A stretch of 19,394 bases of DNA from Ochromonadaceae sp. CCMP2298 (GCA_026770595.1 MU633930.1:1-19394); one strand, 5' to 3'; counted from the first letter of the stretch, positions 1 to 9,674 are shown. Program-made: numbers and translations. Notes: generated by a model from the sequence alone, not told the origin.

Positions 1-1317
1 CCTCAGACGCCCCCAGCGCCCCCACCCCCTGTGAGAAGTCGAGCAGAGCCGCGGAGCTGTCCTTGTCCTTGCGCACCAGCGCCTCTGCATGCTTGATCAC
101 CACTGCAAAATGCTTCTCCAGCACCTATTGGTGAGAAGAAGCAGAGATGATAAGTATGTATAAATATGTATAAATGTGTTTAAATAAAGGATAAATATAT
201 TAAGGGGGATAAATAAGTACGACAGCATAGAAGGAATGAAAGGGCTTAATAGGTAGGTACCGTGATGTATGCCTTGATTTCGTCTGCGCGGATGTCCGCC
301 CCACTGCGGTCGATCTCCACGGAATTGATGACGTTGACCACGTTCGTCCAGGTGGAGGCCTTGGCGCGAACCTTGGTCTCCTTCTTGGCCTCTGCGAGAC
401 GTGCCTCGTCCGCCTGTGTGAAGGGGGGTTGAATGAGGAGTAAGTATTAAGGGGGCACCGTAGGGGGGATGAATAAGTGTTAAGGGGGGGTAAGAATAAA
501 GTGGGGATAAGTGCAGCATAGGAGTGGGTTCAATAGGTTAATGGGAAAGGTTACCTGCAGAAAGGCTGCGAAGTTGGGGGAGGCGCCCAGTTCCGAGTGG
601 GCACTGACGCGCAGCATGAATCGCTCCAGGGCGCGTCTGCGGACGTCCAGGAACTCCTCGGCAAACCGGCCCACCTGCTGCTTCTCCGGTAGAGGGGGGA
701 CGATCACGCCTGATGGTATTCAAGTGGAATTCAAGAAGGGATAAGTAAATACGCAGCATAGAGCATAGAAGGAGTGGGTTTAATAAGCAACTGGTTAATA
801 TGATACCTGGGAACTCGTAGGCCAGGCACTCAGCCAGCCAGGAGAAGTCGCTGTAGCGCCGAACGACGCTGTGGCTGCCGGGGGCGAAGTTAGCTCGGTC
901 CAGGTAGGAGTTGATCTTGTAGCTGGGGTTTTTTTGGGGGTACGGGAGTAAGGGGGTTAAGGGGACAGGAGTTTAGGGGGTACGGGGGGTGGGTAGGGTT
1001 TTATAGAGAGGATTAGGAAGTTAGGGTGGAAAGGGTGTGCGGCGCCGAGTGTAAGGTGGGGGCGTGGAACGTGAGGCCGGTTGCAGGGCAGATAGACCCG
1101 GCGACCGGCAAGAGACAGGTGGGTCCTTTGGGCGCGAGGAGTTGCGGCAGCAGGGGATTCAAAATACACTCGTATAAAATGAACAGGGTCGGCCTGTGGG
1201 AAGAAGCCTGGCGGGAGGGAGTTGCCGCACTGCTGCTCACCTGATGTACGTGACCGTGCCGAATCGCTCGCTGCACTTCTGCGGGTCCGTCACGGTGATG
1301 TCTGCTTCCGCCATCAT
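1..1317 (-). CDS. PX-BAR sorting nexin (partial, 3' end outside window)
   Basis: This gene encodes a phosphoinositide-binding endosomal coat protein that would act in retromer or recycling traffic. Reading the minus strand I reconstruct five exons: 1241-1317, 807-922, 555-709, 261-413 and 1-124. Every junction is GT-AG and the reading frame is kept throughout. The first 116 residues form a PX domain, with DPQK near residue 11, RRYSDF at 47-52, the FPG..VPPLPEK proline loop at 63-74 and RRRALERF at 88-95. The residues after about 117 (LEKHFAVVIKHAEALVRKDKDS and on) look like the start of a BAR domain. Two ATGs are adjacent (1317 and 1314); the first is used here. The next gene upstream is divergent, so the gap between them probably holds both promoters. 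The subfamily (SNX1/2, SNX4 or SNX7/30-like) cannot be decided without the C terminus. Confidence 0.88.
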
Positions 1318-2191
1318 TGCTGGGGTAATCTGAGCTGCTCGAGATCAAGATATCGACGCGGCGAGGTCGCAAGAGAATGAGCTCTCGCGTGATTCCTACG
1401 AGGAACCCACAACAAAGCGTGGAAGATCTTTGCTGGAAAAAAAATCTGACCGGGTTTATGAACTTACTCTTTGGCTGAGGTAAAAATAGGGGACTTGACC
1501 CATTTTTCCCAGCACAGGGGTGGAAAAAGAGGGGAAACTGAAACTTTTCGAAAAGTAAAAGTTCCATCCTTCTGAAAGGCACAAGGGTTCAAATACCTCT
1601 TTTGAACCAGCAAAAAGTGGGGGTTAAATTCTGTCTTAGGAGACGAATCTCAGCGGTGCGTGGGAAAAGAATGGCAGTTTGGATTTGGATCTGCGTCTGT
1701 ACCGCACCCTCCACACAGTCTTCGTGGATAATTCTCCTGTGATACTGTCCTCTGTTATTCGACTTGACGAGAAGGCACCGCAGTAGCAGCAATTCCAGTT
1801 ACTCTGGATCGCACTCTCATTGGTGGGGAAAAGTTCACTGTGCCGATCCGTCCTTTTATTCGACCTGTTGGGAAGGCCGCGGCGGCAAGCCTGGACGCGC
1901 ATCAAGGACGCACCGTCAGTTGCAGAGATATAAAAAAATCAATCGGCATTCAGCAGCAGAGAGAAAAAATACAGTTGCAACGAACGGCAGACTGACAGAG
2001 GCGCGGGAATCATTGAGCGTACCCGCAGAACAGAGTGAGCGAACGAGCGATAATATATTTGGCTGTTCGGGGATTGGAAGGTGACAACTACAGGCGATAA
2101 CTGGAGGCAACAACTCAGAGCAATACTTTTTAGGCAACAACTGGACGATTTCCCGCGAGATTGAGCTACGGCTTCCCACTGGACTCCTACC
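1318..2191. promoter_or_regulatory. Divergent intergenic region between the sorting nexin and PAS-like genes
   Basis: These 874 bp separate two genes transcribed away from each other, so both promoters and 5' UTRs should lie here. No convincing reading frame is present. Two symmetric sequences are visible: a perfect 14-bp palindrome ACTTTTCGAAAAGT at 1543-1556 and an inverted repeat GGTTCAAA/TTTGAACC at 1586-1608. The start codon at 2192 is in good context (CTACCATGC). No TATA box was identified with confidence. Confidence 0.5.
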
Positions 2192-3811
2192 ATGCGGAGG
2201 AACAGAGACGAGCGGAACAATTCATGGGCCAAGGGGACAGCCCTAAAGATCAGTCGCATCCTGGTCTCCATCGCGCCACGATCAGCACTAGGCGCAGAGG
2301 TAGAGATCGACTCCGGTAGCAGGGAATTCTACGACTCGTTCGGTTACAGTGCGGAGCACTTCCCGATGCCTTTTTCAAAGTTAATCTCCTCCGCCAACGA
2401 GCTCAAGTGCTACCTACTCATCGAGCGCGCACTGCTTATGAAGAAGACCACCTCCCAGTATGTAAACCTGCAACGCCTCTCCGGCGAGACGCTCGCCTGC
2501 CACGTGGTGGTGACAACCTACTCCAACCGAAAACCGGAAGATCCCTCGACCTTCCGTCTGCAGGCAGTGGTGACCATTCGTTCAGCAAGCGTTGTAGCCA
2601 ACTCCCTCGCCGTGGGGACGCTTTTGTTCGAGCCGGCAGAGCAGACACCGCTAATAAGGCAGACGCTAGAGGAGTACATAGGGGGAGAGCCGAGCAAGTA
2701 CCAAGTCCAGGACCCGGTCAAGCTCGAAGCGGTCAAGCTGGAGACAGTCAAGTTAGAGAAAGAGCAAGAGAAGGAGGAGTGTGAGGGCACTGATTCGGAG
2801 ACAGAGACATTCGCCTCTTCTGCCTCCTCCTACACCTCCAGCCCGCAGATCAGCCGCCAGCAGTGCCCCCAGCACTCCCAGGAGCACCTGGAGCTGCCCC
2901 CAGCACTGCCTATCAAGAGCTCGCGCCCGCTGACCAGCAGTCCCTCAAAGCCCCCCCGTGTGCATACCAGACCTACGTTCAGGCCTCTGGCCCTGACTCA
3001 GTCCCAGATCCAGATGCAGACCTTTAGTGCCCCCCTGCCTTTAGTGCCCATCGAGCCCACCCACCTGGAGGCGCAACGCTTCGCAGAGGGCTACGTGACC
3101 CTACCCGGGTACCAGCCCTTCGCCCCCCTGGACGGGATCCAGGCCCACCTGCAGACGCAGACGCACTCGTTCTTTCAACAGCTGCTGCACAGACAGACGC
3201 TGGAGCAGGCGCACAGGCAGGGGGGGCGGCAGAGGGTGCTGGGGCTGAAGCATGAGCTGGTGCAGGCAAGTTCGAAGATGATCAAGGTGCAGGAGGGGCG
3301 CAAGAGGCAGAAGCGTAACACCAGCCCTCTACACATCTCCCTCCCGCAGTGCCAGTCCTCGCCCTACCAGCAGGAGTGCCCGTGCCCCCAGGTGGAGGTG
3401 GTCACCCCGCCCCGCCCTTTCTCTAAGACCCTGCTACCCCTCAGGCCGCAGTATCGTGTACGGTATGAGGCGCCAGAAGCCGCCAACGACATGGACGACG
3501 ACGCCTTCCACTCCGCACTGGAGCTGCTCTGCGCGCAGGACGACGACCCGCCCTCCTTCAAGAGGGCGGCGCTGGAGTGCTGGGAGGAGGAGTGCCTACC
3601 ACTACCTGGACTATCTATGTCTGCTATGTCTGGTGGACTGGGACTGGCAGGACTGCTCGGACAGGGGCAGGGACTGGGACCAAACACAGTGAGCTTCCAG
3701 GTACCCCATATACAGGCAGGGATGGGTCTGGACGATCACGAACTGGAGTATCATGTCTTCGACGAGCTGGACACATCCTCCCTGCTAGAACTCGACGCCT
3801 TCGACATCTAA
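2192..3811 (+). CDS. PAS-like domain protein, putative transcriptional regulator
   Basis: This is a single uninterrupted 539-residue frame beginning at an ATG in good context. Residues about 20-140 look like a PAS sensor fold: FYDSFGYSAEHF near 46-57, then TTSQYVNLQRLSGETLACHV near 86-105 and a strand AVVTIRSAS near 125-133. This placement is by pattern, not by a profile search. After it come a triple VKLE repeat (176-190), a Ser/Pro-rich segment, a Gln/His-rich segment (about 285-365), a basic patch GRKRQKRN (about 369-376) that could be a nuclear localisation signal, and two acidic-hydrophobic stretches (MDDDAFHSALELL near 434, and the last 27 residues ending LLELDAFDI) of the kind found in activation domains. 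No bZIP, bHLH or other DNA-binding domain was seen. Being a transcription factor is inference. Confidence 0.72.
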   Translation: MRRNRDERNNSWAKGTALKISRILVSIAPRSALGAEVEIDSGSREFYDSFGYSAEHFPMPFSKLISSANELKCYLLIERALLMKKTTSQYVNLQRLSGETLACHVVVTTYSNRKPEDPSTFRLQAVVTIRSASVVANSLAVGTLLFEPAEQTPLIRQTLEEYIGGEPSKYQVQDPVKLEAVKLETVKLEKEQEKEECEGTDSETETFASSASSYTSSPQISRQQCPQHSQEHLELPPALPIKSSRPLTSSPSKPPRVHTRPTFRPLALTQSQIQMQTFSAPLPLVPIEPTHLEAQRFAEGYVTLPGYQPFAPLDGIQAHLQTQTHSFFQQLLHRQTLEQAHRQGGRQRVLGLKHELVQASSKMIKVQEGRKRQKRNTSPLHISLPQCQSSPYQQECPCPQVEVVTPPRPFSKTLLPLRPQYRVRYEAPEAANDMDDDAFHSALELLCAQDDDPPSFKRAALECWEEECLPLPGLSMSAMSGGLGLAGLLGQGQGLGPNTVSFQVPHIQAGMGLDDHELEYHVFDELDTSSLLELDAFDI

Positions 3812-3989
3812 GGGACAAGCTCTCTGCCTATCTGGCTGTATGACTCTTCGACTCTCTGACTCTCCGACTCTCCGACTTTGGCTCTATCTGGGTCTCGCCT
3901 TCAGTTCCTGTACATATGTTTGCCAGCGATGCATACAGAGGCGCTCACCACAAGCCTCATCGACCCCATCGGTCACACACCCTATCACA

Positions 3990-4100
3990 CGGATGCATCA
4001 CCTATCCCACAGTCTCACCAGCCCTTAACAGATGCATCACCTATCACCTTCATATCAGCTGACAGCAGACCCTATCACGGCTGCATCACCTATAGACCCT
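3990..4100 (+). repeat. Three spaced copies of a GATGCATCACCTAT motif
   Basis: The motif G(A/C)TGCATCACCTAT occurs near 3991, 4031 and 4080, each preceded by ACGG or ACAG and followed by different sequence. The spacing is about 40-50 bp. It looks like a decayed tandem repeat in the 3' flank of the PAS-like gene. Confidence 0.6.
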
Positions 4101-4474
4101 CAACACGGATAGAAAGTCCTTGTTTATGTCCAGCGTGCGGCGATTCCTTCGTTCCGCAACGCTCTTTTCGGGGGTGTGGGTAGTGCAAGGCCCTATCCCG
4201 CACCTCCTACCCTATTGGTTTCCAGCAGGGCGGATATCCGCTCTACTACTCTTTTTTTGGGTGCGGATAGTGGCTTGGCCCTATATCGCCCCCCCTCACC
4301 CCACGCCCCTATGGCATTGCCTTTAGTGCTCTTAGAACCTCTTAGAATGGGGTCGTCAGCTGTTAGTTGTGTCATTAACCCCCTTTGGCTTCCAGCCACC
4401 CCCCCTGTTTGGCGGCTTCAAGCCCAGTGGATGTGGCTACCAGCCCCCACTCTCCCATATTTAGACTATGTTGT

Positions 4475-4508
4475 CCTATAGGTACCCCCTATAGGCCCCC
4501 CTTATAGG
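4475..4508. repeat. CCTATAGG palindromic repeats
   Basis: Two exact copies of the self-complementary octamer CCTATAGG (4475-4482, 4488-4495) and a near copy (TTATAGG, 4502-4508) are spaced about 13 bp apart, separated by C-rich spacers. No function is known to me. Confidence 0.55.
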
Positions 4509-4944
4509 TCTTCCCTATCTTTTTACCCCCATCGCACCCTAACGGGACTGACTATGGTATATTAGACTTAGATTGTGTGACCAACAACAACTGTGTGACA
4601 CCGCAGACTGCTACGCAACCCCTACCTATGTAGGGACCGGATTAGCAAACTGCAAGTTAAGGAGACTTTCTTCTGTAAAACCTTTTAGAATTAGTCCATA
4701 TTGCATAATGCGCACCTTTCGGGGCATTCAGCAGTATCTTTTTTAAGCCTTGCATAATAATCAAGCAATATCTATCCCAGCTGGAAAAGCTTTTGATCTT
4801 TTTACATAGTATTTTTTTTAGGTGATTAGGTGATAAATTTATGAACAGGAATGGGTTCGAACAGGCTCTGACATGTAGCCGGCCTTTCCGACACAGCCCA
4901 GACGGACAGTGTAGGATGGGAGTGTAGGAATGCAGGTAGTGGCT

Positions 4945-5949
4945 CTACCAGCGCACCTCGTTGTAATTCTTGTCCATCCTCATCTTATACCTCCTGCCCA
5001 CAGGCGGGGGCAGGCCTTTCGCCTCCCTCAGTGCGTGCAGCTCGTCGATCACGCCGAGCCACTCAGCACCCGGTAGGTGGGTAGGCGAGTGCGTCATAAG
5101 CACGGGCAGGGCCTTTTCCCAGGTGGCGGTCTTGGTGGTACGCAGGCCCGAGGGGTCGTACACGAGATCAGCGATTGCGCGCTTGCCCTGGGAGATGGGC
5201 TGCATGTTTGCCTCCCCTGACATGAGGACGGGTTTTTTTGAGTTAATGAACAGGCCATCCTGGGGTTTTAGAGAGTGTGGGTATGAGTGTGTGAGAGTGA
5301 TGGAGAATGTGGGTGTTAGAGTGTGTGGGCGTGAGAGTAGGGGAGTGAGAGTGTGGTGTGTGAGAGTGTGAGAGTGTGAGAGTGGGTAGGTGGATGCAAA
5401 AAGGTGATGGATTGTTGCCAAATGTGACAGAAAATATCCCCCCCTTCACTGGAGTTCATGAGAAGGATGGCAGAATCAGCGGGGCTCCAAGAACTCAGGA
5501 CTCAGCACAGCCGGTCGACTCTTACCTGTGTGGAGGGCAGGTTCTTTGGGTCGCGAGTGTAGTAGTTGGTGTTGTAGATGTCGTCCTCGTTCTCCAGCAG
5601 GGGCACGCGCACGGTGGGGAGTGTCCGCGAGCCAGGGGCGGGCCATCTGTTACCCTTGATGCGCTCGACGGTGGTGTTCACCACGCGAGGGGGCAGGACC
5701 TGGTGCAGGTTGTTGGGGTCATCCGCGCGGAAGACGAGCAATTCCCTTATCTGTGGGAGTTGGGTTGAGGGAGGTGAGGTGAAGTGGGATTAGGAAAGAC
5801 AGAGGTGAGGGGGGCATTGCACAGCGCAATTTAGATTCCACCCCCGGGAGCCCTATTACTCTGGTTCTACTCTACACCATGCATATTTATAGCTGGAGAC
5901 TTACACGCTTCAACGCGGCCGGCGGAATCAGCTTCTTGAAAAAGGACAT
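4945..5949 (-). CDS. NDUFA7/B14.5a-like mitochondrial complex I accessory subunit
   Basis: I reconstruct three minus-strand exons, all joined in phase 0: 5905-5949 (MSFFKKLIPPAALKR), 5526-5750 and 4945-5259. They give 194 residues. Donors are GTAAGT and GTAAGA; acceptors end CCCACAG and CCCCAG. The stretch about 68-105 (NTNYYTRDPKNLP, then a SKKPVLMSGE block) matches the NYY..RD...P....S..ALVSGK pattern that I recall for NDUFA7 (B14.5a), a supernumerary subunit of NADH:ubiquinone oxidoreductase at the inner mitochondrial membrane. The animal protein is only about 113 residues, so this one would carry a long C-terminal extension (PGAEWLGVIDELHALREAKG onward). The short first exon is basic and hydrophobic, as in some mitochondrial proteins. 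The NDUFA9-like gene lies 1.5 kb away, which fits. The identity is from memory of the family and is moderate only; the exon structure is firmer. Confidence 0.65.
5265..5390. repeat. Intronic GAGTGT/GTGAGA microsatellite
   Basis: Most of the second intron of the NDUFA7-like gene (5260-5525) consists of irregular repeats of GTGAGAGTGT. The transcribed strand therefore reads as CACACTCTCA repeats. It makes a long pyrimidine-rich stretch before the acceptor, so it may serve as an oversized polypyrimidine tract. Confidence 0.7.
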
Positions 5950-6154
5950 GCTCTGCGCTAACCGATTCGGACAAAGAGGACGGATCGGCACGACACAATG
6001 CAACCTCGGGCTCGAGTGTGAGCAACATCACGGATCGCATCCCAAACAGAACGGATCGCGACCACATCGGCGGAGCGTTCTTCTGCAGTGGCAAAAGCTG
6101 TCAAAATAAAACGTCCGCCAAAACGGCAAAACTAGCGCCAAAAATGACCATAGA

Positions 6155-6195
6155 GTAAAGTTAAGTTAAGTTAAGTTACGGTAAGTTAAGTTAAC
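6155..6195. repeat. AGTTA pentanucleotide microsatellite
   Basis: About eight tandem GTTAA/AGTTA units with small interruptions (AAGTTAAGTTAAGTTAAGTT, then ACGGTAAGTTAAG). Similar TAAGTTA words recur near 6345-6358 and 9350-9392. Confidence 0.75.
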
Positions 6196-6229
6196 ATAAC
6201 ACCAGGTTTAGCAGAAAGCATATTGCAAT

Positions 6230-6293
6230 ACTCATTGTTGTTAGATTGATGTACGATCCAGTGTACTGCACACTCAATCTAACAACAATGAGT
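6230..6293. repeat. Perfect 20-bp inverted repeat with 24-nt loop
   Basis: The left arm ACTCATTGTTGTTAGATTGA (6230-6249) is the exact reverse complement of 6274-6293. The 24-nt loop is 6250-6273. The outer flanks contain further partly complementary words (TTGCA near 6223, TGCAA near 6305), so a longer imperfect stem is possible. RNA from either strand would fold into a stable hairpin. This could be a small-RNA precursor, a miniature inverted-repeat element or a 3' UTR structure. Confidence 0.8.
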
Positions 6294-6560
6294 GTAGTTA
6301 ATCTGCAAAAGCATCATATTCTTTGGAGTTGCTTGATTGGCGAAAAGTTAACTAAGTTACCGGTACTACTGTAGCACTGCCAACTGAAGAAAGTGTATAG
6401 ACTTTCAACCTAGTTGATTATAATACTGATAATACGGTGTGCTGTGCTTGGGCGGGCAGAGATGCCTCTGACTCCGCTTAGGTGAATAATGGAGGGGTTG
6501 GTCTGCGTCAGGTGTGAGGGGTTAGAATAACATTAAAACCCTAACCAGCTGGGTTTATGC

Positions 6561-7219
6561 CTAGACTGTGAGGCACGCGCTGCTGCTGGAGTGGTCTGTG
6601 CACTTTCCGAACGACTCGGTGAACTTCAGCTCCGTGAAGGGGTGGCAGCCCGCATCTGCGCAGTAGAGGTCGTGGGAGTTGCAGTAGTTGGTCCCGAAAT
6701 CGGAGATGCTGAAGACCTGGGACTCGGAGCAGGCCTCCAGGGTGCAGCCGCTGGCGTTGTCGGAAAAGGTGAACCTGATCTTATCTGTGTACTTCTGGTC
6801 TCCGGTGACCCTCTCCAGGTCGAATACGCTGTCCGCGGCTGTGTTCGCCGTTGTGTAGGTACCATTGTTGTGGGGATCATGCTGAGGTGAGAGGGGATGG
6901 GGGGGGTGGGGGAAGAGAGAGAAGGTGGCGGGGAGGAAGAGGGGAGACGAGAGAGGGTGGTTAAAAGCGAGGTTAGAAATGGATTCGCGCCGATCCGCTG
7001 ACCCCCGATCCCGCACCACCAATTGCACCCCCGAACGCGACTCACCCATCTGTCGTACTGGCCGTTGACTCTCTGCAAGACCTCGGATTTCACGGCCGAG
7101 CAAGATGCCGTAAACGCCGTCGTCATCTCGCATCCCGAGTGCTGCATCACGGGGGAGCTCGGGCAGTCCATGGCAGCGGAGCTGAGCGCTAGGGCAGCGA
7201 GAACGAGAAACTTCAACAT
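6561..7219 (-). CDS. Small secreted cysteine-rich protein of unknown function
   Basis: Two exons on the minus strand, 7046-7219 and 6561-6881, join in phase 0 (donor GTGAGT, acceptor CACCTCAG) and give 164 residues. The first 16-18 residues (MLKFLVLAALALSSAAM) are a clear signal peptide. The mature part has ten cysteines, an even number that suits disulfides. The exon junction creates RW|HDPHNNGTYT, which reads as one continuous conserved-looking motif and supports the splice. Further on are RVTGDQKYTDKIRFTF and SDFGTNYCNSHDLYC. The W-x-DPHN-x-G-x-Y and TNYCN-x-x-x-LYC patterns remind me of uncharacterised secreted proteins of algae and oomycetes, but I cannot name a family. It starts 270 bp from the divergent NDUFA9-like gene, with which it must share a promoter region. 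Confidence 0.78.
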
Positions 7220-7489
7220 CTCGTGGGGTATTGTGGCGATCTAAACAATCTGGCCAAGAACGCGAGTCTCTGCTCATTCTGAAGCAGCGTCTTTGGGCGG
7301 TTGCGGGGCGAGAATGTTTCTCAAAATTGACGCCTTTTGGAGATATTTATAAGTAGTCGACGCTATTCTTTATCGACCAAATCCAGGTAAAAGCTCTCAA
7401 AAACGTGACCGAAGAGCTCTCTTAATGGCCATTGCAATTAATTCTCTCTCTTCGCGCAGTCTCTCCATAGATTCGTCACTCTGCCCGCT

Positions 7490-9059
7490 ATGAATATTCG
7501 GGCATCTGCGAGCGTCGCGAGGCTGCTCGCGCAGTCGCAGCGGCGATCGATGGCCAACCTGGCGCCCTACGCAACCAAGTACGGACCCGGCGGAAGATCC
7601 TCCAACAGTGGCATTACCGCCACTGTCTTCGGCGCCTACGGGTTCGTGGGTCGATATTTTGTGGAGGAGCTCGGTAAGATATGTGTTCTATTTCGCACCT
7701 CAGGGCAGCGTCTTACAGTGCCATTTCCCCCCTCCGTCTCCCTTCTCTAGGCAAGCGCGGCTCTCGTGTGTACATTCCTTTCCGCGGCTGCGAGATGGAG
7801 ATCCGTCACCTGAAGCCCATGTTCGACCTCGGACAGGTGAGTCCATTTCCTGCCCCTGCTTTATGTCCTGTCTTTGCGTGTCTCCACCGCCGCGCTCTCC
7901 TGGCAAACCCCTAACTTGCCCATAACTTACTCCCACCTCAGCTGGGTCTGATCCCCTTCTCCGGGCGCGACCGCGAGTCCATCTACGAGAGCGTGAAGAA
8001 CTCCGATGTGGTGATCAACATGATCGGCAAGCACTACGAGACCAAGCACCTTGTCCCTACCCGCAGAGAGGACGGCAGCCTGTCTCGGGTTAACTACAGC
8101 CTACAGGAGGTACATGTGGACATCCCCCGCGCAATCGCGGAGGTCTGCAGAGACGCCGGGGTGCAGACATTCATCCACATGAGCGCAATGTCTGCAGACC
8201 CTGACGCCAAGAGCCACTGGAGCCGCACTAAGGCAGCCGGAGAGGCAGCCGTGCGTGAGGTATTGCCCAACTCGATTATCGTCCGACCCGCAACTGTTTT
8301 CGGCGCGGAGGACCGCTTTACCAACTGGACCGCCGAGGCGTTCAACAAGATCCCGTTCATCTTTCCTCTGGTGAACGAGGGCAGCGCGCTGGTGCAGCCG
8401 GTCTTCGCGAACGACGTGGGCAAAGCGCTCATGGCCATCGTAGACGTGAGTTCCATGTTCCCCAATTCCCCTTTTCTTCTTCCCCTTTTCCCATATGTAC
8501 TATCAATCCTGATTGCTATCTATATTCCTATATTCCATATTATGTTCCTACTACTCTGCTCCTATACCCCTGTGCTGATTTCGCGGGCCTGGCACCCTGC
8601 GTGTCCTCTTCCTCCTCCCCGCTCTGACCTCTCTACCCCTCCACACCCCTGCCCCTTCCCACACACACCTTACTACTTACCTCCACACACCCACACACAC
8701 AGCGACACGAGGACTTCGAGGGCAAGACCTTCCAGCTCGCTGGGCCTGCCGAGTACACCTTCAAGGAGGTCGCGGAGTTCGTATCTGACATATCCACCCA
8801 GCGCAAGACCCTCGTCGACGTTCCCGTGCAGGTGGCCCAGCTGGCCGGCTCCTTTGTGGAGAACCTGGTAGCCCCTGTGCTCACCAAAGACCAAGTGTTG
8901 CAGGCGATGGAGGACGTTCTTCCCAAGCCCAGGACGGAGAATCTGCTGGACATGAGCGATCTGGACATCGTGCCGACGAGTATGGACAAGGTGGCGTTCG
9001 AGTGGCTGCACCGCTTCAGACAGGGAGGACATTTCACAATTGTAGAGGGCTACCACTAG
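7490..9059 (+). CDS. NDUFA9: NDUFA9-like complex I subunit (atypical short-chain dehydrogenase fold)
   Basis: This encodes the 39-kDa accessory subunit of mitochondrial NADH:ubiquinone oxidoreductase, which binds NADPH and stabilises the junction of the peripheral and membrane arms. Four exons (7490-7673, 7751-7836, 7942-8445, 8703-9059) are joined in frame by GT-AG introns and give 376 residues, close to the animal length. The N terminus ([20 protein letters not shown]) is a typical mitochondrial presequence, rich in Arg and Ser without acidic residues. The dinucleotide-binding motif GAYGFVG lies in [20 protein letters not shown]. It is followed by [21 protein letters not shown] and [17 protein letters not shown], all hallmarks of the family. 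The last intron is rich in C and T and ends in a CA-repeat. A possible poly(A) signal AATAAA follows near 9131. Confidence 0.93.
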
Positions 9060-9674
9060 ACCTGTTCCTGTTTCTCTCCCGTAGGAATCTAGAACTCTAA
9101 ATCTTGAGGGTTGTAGACTGGGAAAGGCCTAAATAAAAGTCATTGATTTGTTGGAACGGGTTGAATAGTGGAACCATTACAGCATTTACACACGCAGGCT
9201 ACCCTGTGTGTGTCATTAAGAGCTTCATCGCGAATCGCAGCACAGAGATGAAAGTGAGTTCCTTGTTGTTTTTCAACTGCGGTTGTGGGTTGGCGTCATC
9301 ATGCGCTCAGAAAAAAATGATAACTTAATCAGGAGAGGGTCACCAAAGTAAGTAAGTTTGTAACTTACAAAACAATAACTTATGTAACTTACGTACATTT
9401 TAATTGTCACATATACCACACAAAATAATATGGTAAAGGCGTCTAATTGATCGACAGCCATTCATTTCGTTTCTCTCTTTTCTTTTGGCAGGACGCGGGC
9501 TCAGAGCTGAGAGCGTGGGATCTGGGTGTAGAATGGTCGCCTCTCGCCACGCTGCTCGCTTAGTTTCGTCGCCGTCTCCTTGATCGTGGCTACTGTTCGG
9601 GCCGGATTCAGCTACTCACGGCCTCGCTTTGAGATCCAAGACATCCACCACATCAACAAACTCACAACGGCATC
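9060..9674. other. Intergenic region between NDUFA9-like and NOG1 genes
   Basis: It contains the NDUFA9 3' UTR and the NOG1 promoter. The middle part (9340-9460) is A/T-rich with repeated TAACTTA/GTAAGTT words, including a 7-bp inverted repeat GTAAGTT-TGT-AACTTAC (9352-9368). A pyrimidine tract ending TTTTGGCAG near 9491 resembles a splice acceptor and may mark a 5' UTR intron of NOG1. No coding frame is credible. Confidence 0.5.

Larger units (their letters stand above)
3812..4944. other. Gene-free convergent intergenic region with short repeats
   Basis: These 1.13 kb lie between two converging genes and must hold both 3' UTRs. No reading frame here looks coding. It begins with an imperfect tandem GACTCTCC repeat (about 3842-3881). 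It continues with three spaced copies of a GATGCATCACCTAT motif (3990-4100), a 12-bp palindrome GCGGATATCCGC (4230-4241) and CCTATAGG-type repeats (4475-4508). The right third (4640-4860) is A/T-rich. Confidence 0.6.
5950..6560. other. Intergenic region with a microsatellite and a strong hairpin
   Basis: This lies between the start of the NDUFA7-like gene and the end of the secreted-protein gene, both on the minus strand. It should hold the promoter of the former and the 3' UTR of the latter. It contains an AGTTA microsatellite at 6155-6195 and a perfect 20-bp inverted repeat at 6230-6293. The remaining sequence shows no credible coding frame. Confidence 0.6.

Noticed and set aside
97-519. 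140-residue minus-strand frame over the sorting nexin
   Set aside because: It is out of frame with the exons reconstructed from PX and BAR motifs and spans intron sequence; it is a shadow.
1470-1610. Possible tRNA gene suggested by GGTTCAAATACC, like a B box, and TGGCTGAGG, like an A box
   Set aside because: The two boxes are about 115 bp apart, the T-arm would need an eight-base loop and no acceptor stem pairs.
7942-8871. Read-through frame continuing the NDUFA9 exon past 8445
   Set aside because: Residues after the donor at 8446 lose similarity to the family, while splicing to 8703 restores it.
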